A DNA stretch of 6,729 nt from contig JACCUF010000187.1 of NCBI GenBank assembly GCA_013811975.1, positions 1 to 6,729 of the forward strand, written 5' to 3'. Under the pieces are notes generated by a model. It had not been told where the DNA came from. It saw nothing but the letters and a program-made list of their open reading frames with translations, and did no database searches. This document shows, one piece after another, positions 1 through 6,729 of this stretch. The first letter of the stretch is position 1; every line of letters begins with the position of its first letter. Source of the DNA: Geodermatophilaceae bacterium. GTDB taxonomy: Bacteria; Actinomycetota; Actinomycetes; Mycobacteriales; Geodermatophilaceae. Both the position numbers and the translations under genes were made by a program.

Positions 1-867
1 AACGCGGTGTACGTCACCGTTCCCGTCGTCATCGCTGTGGCCTGTCTGCGGTGGACCCGGCCGCAGGCAACCCCGCCTCGTGCCTCATCCCGCCCCCCAC
101 GTCTGTCCCGGCTGCCCCAACGGGTCCAGACCGGCCTGGCACCAGCCCTCCTCGCTGCCGCAGCGGTGCTGCTTCTGCTCACCAACGTCGGGTATCTCGA
201 GGGCAAACGGCAGGACGCCTCGCAGGCACGGCAGTACCTCGATGCCGTGCGAGCCAGCGCCCCGGCATGGTCAGATCCTGAGATCACACTTGTCCCGCTG
301 TATGGAAACCCCGCCCTCTCGACAGCGTGGAGCGCGCCCTACGGCCGCCACGACCAGCTCCTGAAGCTCATCTCGCCCGGTTTCATCCCGTCGGACCTCA
401 CGCCCAATCCGGTGATAGTCGCAGCAGACGGGACCGTCCAGCCGGTGTCTCTCACCACGTTGGAGTCGATACCCCTGTCGCCGGTCAATTTTCCATGCGT
501 CGCCCCCGGCGAGGCCCGCAGGTTCTTGCTGACGTTGCCGGCACCCGTCCGAGGCGAGACGCTGTTCGCCCAGGTCAGCTACACCTCAGCAACAGACGAG
601 GCCGGGGAAGTCACGACGTACGGCAGGAACAGCATTAGCAAGAATTTCTGGCCGATATTGTTGGGCGAGGGACGACACACCTCCCTCATCCCCTTGGACA
701 CCGAGAACCTCCGATCGATCTCGATCAAGCTGTTCGACCCGGATGCGCGGGTGTGTATCGACGCATTGTCGGTCGTACGACCGGCTCTACCCCCAGACGC
801 CGAGGGACGCTGCAGGTACGTGGACATGTACGGCCGCCCCAGCAGTCTCACCGAGTGCCCCGCGTGA
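1..867 (+). CDS. Membrane protein with C-terminal extracytoplasmic domain, 5'-truncated by window edge
   Basis: I do not recognise the family. The frame is open from base 1 with no stop, and the first codons already encode a hydrophobic segment, so the true start probably lies upstream; the GTG at base 7 falls inside a membrane helix. Counting codon 1 at base 1, residues 3-16 are hydrophobic, 17-45 form an Arg/Pro-rich loop that should be cytoplasmic by the positive-inside rule, and 46-64 form a second helix. Roughly 220 residues follow that would then lie outside the cell, with four cysteines in the second half that could form disulphides. A last membrane helix followed by a beta-rich outer domain is the architecture of many GT-C glycosyltransferases and envelope polysaccharide proteins, but no catalytic motif is visible in this fragment. 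The TGA stop is followed two codons later by an in-frame TAG. The methyltransferase gene lies 66 bp downstream on the same strand and may be co-transcribed. Confidence 0.8.
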   Translation, partial: NAVYVTVPVVIAVACLRWTRPQATPPRASSRPPRLSRLPQRVQTGLAPALLAAAAVLLLLTNVGYLEGKRQDASQARQYLDAVRASAPAWSDPEITLVPLYGNPALSTAWSAPYGRHDQLLKLISPGFIPSDLTPNPVIVAADGTVQPVSLTTLESIPLSPVNFPCVAPGEARRFLLTLPAPVRGETLFAQVSYTSATDEAGEVTTYGRNSISKNFWPILLGEGRHTSLIPLDTENLRSISIKLFDPDARVCIDALSVVRPALPPDAEGRCRYVDMYGRPSSLTECPA

Positions 868-921
868 CCGTAGCCGGCTGGCCCGACGAATGGCACCCCA
901 CAACAACCGACCACCGAGGGC

Positions 922-928
922 GAAAGGA
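922..928 (+). promoter_or_regulatory. Ribosome binding site deciding a TTG start
   Basis: GAAAGGA lies 5 bases before the TTG at 934. This fixes the methyltransferase start, because in-frame stops at 865 and 871 exclude anything further upstream and there is no ATG or GTG in frame between 874 and 933. Confidence 0.7.
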
Positions 929-933
929 CGCAA

Positions 934-1620
934 TTGACTCCCGACGATGACAAGGCGATCGACTACTTCGGAAAGGACAACCCGCTGATCCGGCTCAAGT
1001 CGAAGCAGTCGATCAAAGCTCGGCGCGCCATGTTCGACGTGTTCATGGACAAGATGAAGGCGACGGAGGACTCGAAGGTCATCGACATAGGCGTTACTCC
1101 CGATCGCACGCTGGCCGATTCCAACGCCTTTGAACAGTTCTATCCATGGAAGGGCAGAGTCACCGCCACGTCGTTCGAGGACGCCTCATTTCTCGAGGAT
1201 CAGTATCCGGGCATGAGATTCATCCAGACTGACGGCAAGGCCTTGCCCTTCGAGGACAAGGAATTCGACATTGCCTACTCCTCGGCAGTACTCGAGCATG
1301 TGGGCAGCGCGGCTGATCAGCGCGAGTTCCTTCTCGAGATGATGCGGATCACCAAACGGTTCTTCCTCGCTGTGCCCAACCGTTGGTTTCCGCTGGAGTT
1401 ACACACCTTCATCCCGCTCACGCACTGGCTGCCCAAGCCGATGCACCGTCGCGTACTCCGCAAGCTGGGCAAGGACTTCTGGGCCAAGGAGGAAAACCTC
1501 AACCTCGTCGGCGCAGGGGAACTTCTGAGTCTCTTTCCCCGTGGTTCCGATGTACGCCTGCACAAACATCGCCTCCTCGGGATGCCGTCCAATCTGGTGG
1601 CCTACGGCACCTCACCGTGA
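934..1620 (+). CDS. Class I SAM-dependent methyltransferase (Methyltransf_11-like), glycan-cluster type
   Basis: Predicted cytoplasmic protein of 228 residues that transfers a methyl group from S-adenosylmethionine; the acceptor is unknown. The Rossmann-fold SAM site is recognisable. Strand one and motif I are VIDIGVTPD (49-57), the second acidic region is TATSFEDA (77-84), a DG pair sits at 100-101 before ALPF, and motif IV is FDIAYSSAVLEHV (111-123). Motif I lacks the usual GxGxG loop; as I recall, the DIGVTPD form recurs in this subgroup, so the protein need not be inactive. The aromatic/proline stretch PNRWFPLELHTFIPL (about 149-163) is also typical of small methyltransferases in O-antigen and exopolysaccharide clusters. 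The TTG start is supported by a Shine-Dalgarno sequence and upstream in-frame stops. It lies 66 bp after a membrane-protein gene and ends 19 bp from the convergent DUF6541 gene. Methylation of a sugar or lipid-linked glycan is my inference from context. Confidence 0.88.
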   Translation: MTPDDDKAIDYFGKDNPLIRLKSKQSIKARRAMFDVFMDKMKATEDSKVIDIGVTPDRTLADSNAFEQFYPWKGRVTATSFEDASFLEDQYPGMRFIQTDGKALPFEDKEFDIAYSSAVLEHVGSAADQREFLLEMMRITKRFFLAVPNRWFPLELHTFIPLTHWLPKPMHRRVLRKLGKDFWAKEENLNLVGAGELLSLFPRGSDVRLHKHRLLGMPSNLVAYGTSP

Positions 1621-1639
1621 GTCAGGCGACGGCTGCCGG

Positions 1640-3802
1640 CTATATCTGACAGCGCTCCGGTTCGATCCCCAGTCCGGGATCTGCCAGGTCAGGGTCGACT
1701 CGGTAGACCTCGGCGCCGGCGTTGCCGTAGACCCTGTTCAATGCGTCCACCTGCTCCAGTCGTCGCAAGCCAGGAGCAAAGCTGAAGACATTTGAGCCCA
1801 CCCACCGCTCTGGAGCCCCCCCGGCCCCGATGGCCGGCGCGGTGGTCGAAACAAAGACGTGGGTGATGTGATATTTCCGCACCAGGCATTGCACGGTCTC
1901 ATTCTCGTCGATCTCGTTGAAGTGCTCGAGCAGATAATATCCATATGGTGCGGTCACGAACCCCAGGGTCGACGAGTTGAGGATGGGAGTACCGTCGAAT
2001 ACATACATGTAGCTTGAGCCATCATTCGCGTTGTTCATAACGCGTCCGACCTCGTCACCGTTCTCGCGTAGATAATCGAATGCAGCGATGTCCTCCGTAC
2101 TCAATCGTATGAAGTCGGATTCGCTGTACCGCGCGGCAACGCTGTCCGCATCCTTTCGCCAGTAGTCCAGCCCTCCCGCCAACACATAGGTCAGCACGAA
2201 TGCGCCGACCACGCCGAGACCCACGCCCGTCCTTGACAGCGCGACACGGCTCTGACGCGCAAGGATCGACTCGATCCGGTTAAGGAGCGCGGGGGCAAAC
2301 TCAGCCAGACCTATGGCAATCACCACCGGTGCGAAAAGCCAGTTGATGGACATGATCCGGTTCAGCGAACCGTAGAACAGCCTTGCAAAGGAGTCCACAA
2401 AAAGAAGATCGGGCATGGCCGCATAGGCGAGGGCAAACAGCGCCCAGAACAGCCACAATGCAACGGTCGCCCGTCCGATGTTGGTGCGCAGGCACCCCAG
2501 GAAACCGAGCCAGAATACTGCGGCAAACACCAAGTGATAACGCGCCCAATTGACATCCAGAAAGCCACCGTCGGTGAACAGGACGACCCGGCCGAGCGTA
2601 TCCCCCAGCGACCATCGCGGAGAGCTCTCGGGGAAGTTGACGACGAACTCCGACGCGCCCACGGAAGGTGCCAGCCAAGGCAGGCTCACGACCAAGGTCA
2701 GGATGGCGAATGCGGCGCACTGGTACACCGTCCGACGATCAGGGAGGCGGCGACCCAGGCCATAATGCACGGCGCCGAGTATCAGAATTGATGGCCCGAT
2801 GACGAAGACGCCCTGAGGATGGATCGCGAGCAGCCCGACACACGACAGCGAGATGGGAATGATCAGCCGACCGGACGCACCGGTGATCAGGGCACGTAGC
2901 CCGAAAAGGATCGCAAGAACGAGCGAACACGACGCTGCGAAGCTCAGAACGCCCCCGTCGTGCGCCAGTTCGAAGAACGGCCGGTAAAGCGAACTGCTGA
3001 GCAAAACCGCGACTCCGGCGAAGATCGGGGCGGCCCTCCCCTTTGCCATGAGGAGCGAGAAGGTGAAGACGCCGATGCTTGCCACGACGACGAAGAAGGT
3101 GACGGTCGCGGCGTTCAACGCCTCGATCGAATCCCAGCCGAGATCTGTCAACAGCACTGCGACGCTGTGAAATCCGGACGGATAGAACCATGGGCTGGCT
3201 CCCGTTCCGATATCGGTCGGGATCAGCTGCCAAGGGGCCGCGTCTCCCGAACGCTGCATGTAACTGACGAGCAGTGTGTGCACGACCGTGTCGTGCTCCT
3301 GCGGGACCGTGGACAGTCCGGCCATCCCATTCAGCCACGTGAAAGTTCCGGCAAGGACCGCACCGACCGCCAGGACCACCCCGACCAACAAGGTCGGCGG
3401 TGAACTGGACCGCAACCGATCTTGGATGCTGTCGTCCCTGTCGCCACCCTCGGTGACCAGACGGGAACGAGCAACCAAGAACCGGCAGATAAGGGTCGCC
3501 GACCCGCTGAACACCAAGAGCGCCGGCAATCCGTATCGGACACCGAGGACACCACAGAGCACTGTCGTGCCCGCCGCCAATCCGGTGGTCACCGGAATGG
3601 ACAGAGCCAGGATGGTCAGCCGGTTCGAGACCCGACAGCCGGCCACCAGGAAAACCGCCCCGGGTGTGATCAGCACAACCGTCAGAACGACGATCGCCAG
3701 GATGTCCAGCGCCACGCGTGCCAATCTAGCTTCCATCTGAGGGAGATCCGGAACGTACGGGGGCGTGCCTTCAGCAGGTGGCCGCTGCTCACGCGGACCC
3801 AT
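1640..3802 (-). CDS. DUF6541-type polytopic membrane protein, probable GT-C-like glycosyltransferase
   Basis: This 720-residue protein has about 13-14 hydrophobic segments and a soluble C-terminal domain (about 545-720). I recognise it as DUF6541-like by overall layout and by the segment after the fourth helix, WLNGMAGLSTVPQEHDTVVH (156-175), followed by a YPSGFH element. An acidic EHD (169-171) in an early loop, presumably outside the cell, resembles the catalytic acidic motif of GT-C enzymes, which use polyprenyl-phosphate sugars. The C-terminal domain contains NNANDGSSYMY (590-600) and KYHITHVFV (643-651), features of periplasmic domains in membrane glycosyltransferases. The glycosyltransferase role is inference; the donor and acceptor are unknown. 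The start is uncertain. The ATG at 3802 has an AAGG 8 bases upstream but leaves only 17 bp to the glgE start region. The ATG at 3736 removes a Pro-rich 22-residue leader and starts close to the first membrane helix, but has no clear ribosome binding site. The gene is convergent with the methyltransferase and divergent from glgE. Confidence 0.85.
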   Translation of the reverse strand: MGPREQRPPAEGTPPYVPDLPQMEARLARVALDILAIVVLTVVLITPGAVFLVAGCRVSNRLTILALSIPVTTGLAAGTTVLCGVLGVRYGLPALLVFSGSATLICRFLVARSRLVTEGGDRDDSIQDRLRSSSPPTLLVGVVLAVGAVLAGTFTWLNGMAGLSTVPQEHDTVVHTLLVSYMQRSGDAAPWQLIPTDIGTGASPWFYPSGFHSVAVLLTDLGWDSIEALNAATVTFFVVVASIGVFTFSLLMAKGRAAPIFAGVAVLLSSSLYRPFFELAHDGGVLSFAASCSLVLAILFGLRALITGASGRLIIPISLSCVGLLAIHPQGVFVIGPSILILGAVHYGLGRRLPDRRTVYQCAAFAILTLVVSLPWLAPSVGASEFVVNFPESSPRWSLGDTLGRVVLFTDGGFLDVNWARYHLVFAAVFWLGFLGCLRTNIGRATVALWLFWALFALAYAAMPDLLFVDSFARLFYGSLNRIMSINWLFAPVVIAIGLAEFAPALLNRIESILARQSRVALSRTGVGLGVVGAFVLTYVLAGGLDYWRKDADSVAARYSESDFIRLSTEDIAAFDYLRENGDEVGRVMNNANDGSSYMYVFDGTPILNSSTLGFVTAPYGYYLLEHFNEIDENETVQCLVRKYHITHVFVSTTAPAIGAGGAPERWVGSNVFSFAPGLRRLEQVDALNRVYGNAGAEVYRVDPDLADPGLGIEPERCQI
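3752..3757 (-). promoter_or_regulatory. Possible -10 element for the DUF6541 gene
   Basis: On the minus strand the hexamer reads TACGTT, fitting the actinobacterial TANNNT pattern, about 15 bases upstream of the alternative ATG at 3736. No convincing -35 is visible. It makes sense only if translation starts at 3736 rather than 3802. Such hexamers occur by chance, so this is weak. Confidence 0.2.
3773..3789. promoter_or_regulatory. Small dyad (AGCAG-N7-CTGCT) between divergent genes
   Basis: A 5-bp inverted repeat with a 7-base spacer lies upstream of glgE and upstream of (or within, if the long start is used) the DUF6541 gene. A regulator binding here could affect both. Arms this short are common by chance. 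Confidence 0.15.
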
Positions 3803-3815
3803 GTGGGCGACCTTG

Positions 3816-3821
3816 TAGCGT
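3816..3821 (+). promoter_or_regulatory. Possible -10 element (TAGCGT) for leaderless glgE transcript
   Basis: TAGCGT fits TANNNT. Seven bases separate it from the ATG at 3829, so transcription would begin at or next to the start codon, giving a leaderless mRNA, which is common in actinobacteria. The absence of a well-spaced Shine-Dalgarno before either candidate start fits this. The -35 position holds only a weak match (GCGGAC, about 3793-3798). Confidence 0.35.
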
Positions 3822-3828
3822 GAAGGCG

Positions 3829-5907
<2,079 letters not shown>

Positions 5908-5911
5908 CCTG

Positions 5912-5964
5912 AGTGGTCACCAACTGCATTCGTTCGGAGGTGTCCGGTGCAGTTGGTGACCACT
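5912..5964. repeat. Perfect 17-bp inverted repeat between convergent genes; possible bidirectional terminator or dispersed palindrome
   Basis: Arms at 5912-5928 (AGTGGTCACCAACTGCA) and 5948-5964 are exact reverse complements, separated by 19 bases. A G-T pair extends the outer end (5911/5965). Inside the loop a 4-bp stem (CGGA 5935-5938 with TCCG 5943-5946) could form a second hairpin. Each arm contains TGGTNACCA, itself a short palindrome. The element starts 4 bases after the glgE stop and ends 18 bases before the stop of the convergent AMIN-like gene, a position suited to terminating both transcripts. It has no T-tract on either side, so it is not a canonical intrinsic terminator. It may instead be a copy of an intergenic repeat family. 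Confidence 0.85.
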
Positions 5965-5982
5965 TCGGCGGCCGGATGCTGT

Positions 5983-6519
5983 CTACCAGCGGTGTGCGAC
6001 GTCGATCACCAGGCGCGATCCAGTGCCCGGCCCGTCCAGGATGAAGACTCGGAACGGCAAGCGGGCTCGTACCCCGAGACCGATGGTGGTCTGACCCTCG
6101 AAGCTCCCGGCCCATGCGACGTGCCGGAACGTCTGGTACCCGGACACGTCAGCGAGCTCACCGTTGGGCAGGAAGAAGGAGTCCGTTGGTGCTGCCCCGT
6201 TCCTGGCGGTGACTTCGAGCTTGGCGCCGCCGCGCAATGGGACCAGCTCACCTGAGCCGTCGCGTAGGACCTGGTCGACGTATCGGACCGAGTAGCCCCG
6301 CACGTCGCCGGCCATGTCCAGGACGAGCCGGTCGTAGCAGGCGTGTTGTCCAACGCGGACGTTGGTCAGCAGAGCATTCGACCCGGGGTTTGCCTCCTCG
6401 GGGAGTGAACCCCAGGTGATCCCGCAATATGGCGCCGCCTGTGCAATGGATGTTGGAACTACAAGTGCAATCGAAGCGATGGTTGCGGCGATCGCAATCC
6501 CCTTGAGCCAGGTCCTCAT
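5983..6519 (-). CDS. Exported AMIN-like domain protein
   Basis: A secreted protein of 178 residues. A signal peptide is clear: MRTWLKG, a hydrophobic core (8-22), then AQA (26-28) before AP, giving predicted signal peptidase I cleavage after residue 28. The remainder matches my recollection of the actinobacterial AMIN-like domain: HACYDRLVLD (59-68), a GYSVRYVDQVLRDGSG segment, a mid-domain LEVTARNG, and the closing SRLVIDVAH next to the C-terminus. Cysteines 32 and 61 could form a disulphide. AMIN domains in other proteins bind cell-wall material or target proteins to the envelope; for this stand-alone form the function is unknown, and a wall- or surface-binding role is inference. The ATG at 6519 is chosen because it starts the signal peptide and has GGAAGGGG 7 bases upstream. 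The frame stays open further upstream, but those residues do not look like an export signal. Convergent with glgE. Confidence 0.88.
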   Translation of the reverse strand: MRTWLKGIAIAATIASIALVVPTSIAQAAPYCGITWGSLPEEANPGSNALLTNVRVGQHACYDRLVLDMAGDVRGYSVRYVDQVLRDGSGELVPLRGGAKLEVTARNGAAPTDSFFLPNGELADVSGYQTFRHVAWAGSFEGQTTIGLGVRARLPFRVFILDGPGTGSRLVIDVAHRW

Positions 6520-6526
6520 GTCATGA

Positions 6527-6534
6527 CCCCTTCC
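6527..6534 (-). promoter_or_regulatory. Ribosome binding site of the AMIN-like gene
   Basis: GGAAGGGG on the minus strand lies 7 bases before the ATG at 6519. It excludes longer in-frame starts such as 6699. Another ATG at 6524 in a different frame makes only ATG-ACA-TGA, whose stop overlaps the true start; its 2-base spacing from the Shine-Dalgarno makes it a poor competitor. Confidence 0.75.
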
Positions 6535-6555
6535 GGGTCGGTGAGTTTTGATGCG

Positions 6556-6574
6556 CGACACCGCGGTGATGTCG
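6556..6574. promoter_or_regulatory. Nested dyad upstream of the AMIN-like gene, possible operator
   Basis: Two overlapping symmetries are visible: a perfect 10-bp palindrome CACCGCGGTG (6559-6568) and an inverted repeat CGACA (6556-6560) with TGTCG (6570-6574). On the minus strand this lies about 37-55 bases before the start codon, where a repressor site or a 5'-UTR hairpin could act. In GC-rich DNA, short palindromes are frequent, so function is unproven. Confidence 0.25.
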
Positions 6575-6628
6575 TGGAATGGATACGCCGGCTGCCGATC
6601 AAAGGTTGCATGGCCGCAAAGGATTTGT

Positions 6629-6642
6629 GGGGCTTCGGCCCC
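6629..6642 (+). other. Small GC hairpin with TTCG tetraloop
   Basis: GGGGC (6629-6633), TTCG loop, GCCCC (6638-6642) form a perfect 5-bp stem with the very stable C(UUCG)G closure when read as + strand RNA. No gene in view ends nearby on the + strand and no T-run follows, so a terminator role is not supported. It lies between the divergent gene starts. Confidence 0.4.
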
Positions 6643-6667
6643 TGCGAGGCGGGCCAGGCACTCTCGG

Positions 6668-6673
6668 TAGCGT
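6668..6673 (+). promoter_or_regulatory. Possible -10 element (TAGCGT) for the right-edge gene
   Basis: TAGCGT lies 6 bases before the GTG at 6680, nearly the same layout as the TAGCGT before glgE, and would give a leaderless transcript starting at the GTG. No good -35 is seen. Confidence 0.3.
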
Positions 6674-6679
6674 GGCCCG

Positions 6680-6729
6680 GTGCCCGAGCGAGATGCCACG
6701 GTGACCGCGGAGCCGATCGACGCGACCGA
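6680..6729 (+). CDS. Probable start of a gene cut by the right edge
   Basis: From the GTG at 6680 the frame is open to the window end and reads VPERDATVTAEPIDAT, a plausible acidic N-terminus with G/C-biased third positions. A second GTG at 6701 in the same frame (giving MTAEPIDAT) is an alternative start. A TAGCGT -10-like hexamer immediately upstream supports transcription from about 6680. Sixteen codons are too few to name a family. It would be divergent from the AMIN-like gene across 160 bp. Confidence 0.35.
   Translation, partial: MPERDATVTAEPIDAT

Noticed and set aside
868..933. Separate promoter for the methyltransferase
   Set aside because: No TANNNT hexamer with a plausible -35 stands out in these 66 bases; co-transcription with the upstream gene is simpler.
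1621..1650. GTCAG...CTGAC pair between the convergent methyltransferase and DUF6541 genes as a terminator
   Set aside because: The stem is only 5 bp with a 20-base loop, has no T-run, and partly overlaps the 3' end of the DUF6541 gene. Not distinguishable from chance.
2739..3338. Minus-strand open frame of 199 codons inside the DUF6541 gene
   Set aside because: It overlaps the membrane protein in another frame, and its translation is Arg-rich low-complexity sequence, as expected of a frame shadow.
2960..3403. Plus-strand open frame of 147 codons opposite the DUF6541 gene
   Set aside because: Antisense shadow; the composition (many Arg, Asp, Glu, Gln) mirrors the hydrophobic codons of the membrane protein.
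5947..6255. Plus-strand open frame starting MQLVTT within the palindrome
   Set aside because: It begins in the right arm of the inverted repeat and runs antisense to the AMIN-like gene. The minus-strand read of the palindrome gives the same MQLVTT start, so it is an artefact of the repeat.
6520..6699. N-terminal extension of the AMIN-like protein to a start at 6699
   Set aside because: The 60 extra residues are not a signal sequence, and the hydrophobic signal peptide would become internal. A strong Shine-Dalgarno is correctly placed for 6519.

Overview
The window is high-GC bacterial DNA with strong G/C preference at third codon positions, GTG/TTG starts, and a glgE gene of the kind typical of Actinomycetota. 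I place it in Actinomycetota and cannot go lower on sequence alone. No rRNA, tRNA, CRISPR array, insertion sequence or integrase is visible.

Layout: (1) Bases 1-867 (+) hold the C-terminal part of a membrane protein cut by the left edge, with two membrane segments and an outside domain of about 220 residues. (2) Bases 934-1620 (+) hold a TTG-started SAM-dependent methyltransferase of the type common in surface-glycan clusters. (3) Bases 1640-3802 (-) hold a large polytopic protein of the DUF6541 type, convergent with the methyltransferase and resembling GT-C membrane glycosyltransferases. (4) glgE, starting at about 3829 and ending at 5907 (+), encodes the maltosyltransferase that extends alpha-1,4-glucan from maltose-1-phosphate. 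It is divergent from (3) across a very short gap. (5) A long perfect inverted repeat (5912-5964) fills most of the gap between glgE and the next gene. (6) Bases 5983-6519 (-) encode a small exported AMIN-like domain protein. (7) A divergent intergenic region (6520-6679) carries two dyads and a possible promoter. A probable (+) gene starts at about 6680 and runs off the right edge.

The first three genes look like the edge of a cell-envelope glycan locus: two membrane proteins of glycosyltransferase-like architecture plus a methyltransferase. glgE belongs to cytoplasmic storage/capsular alpha-glucan synthesis, but its usual partners (glgB, treS-pep2, glgA/glgM) are not in the window, so it appears here as a single-gene unit. 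I see no clear novel multi-gene system. The least-explained items are the 17-bp-arm palindrome after glgE, the probable glycosyltransferase identity of the DUF6541 protein, and the compact, possibly leaderless promoters.
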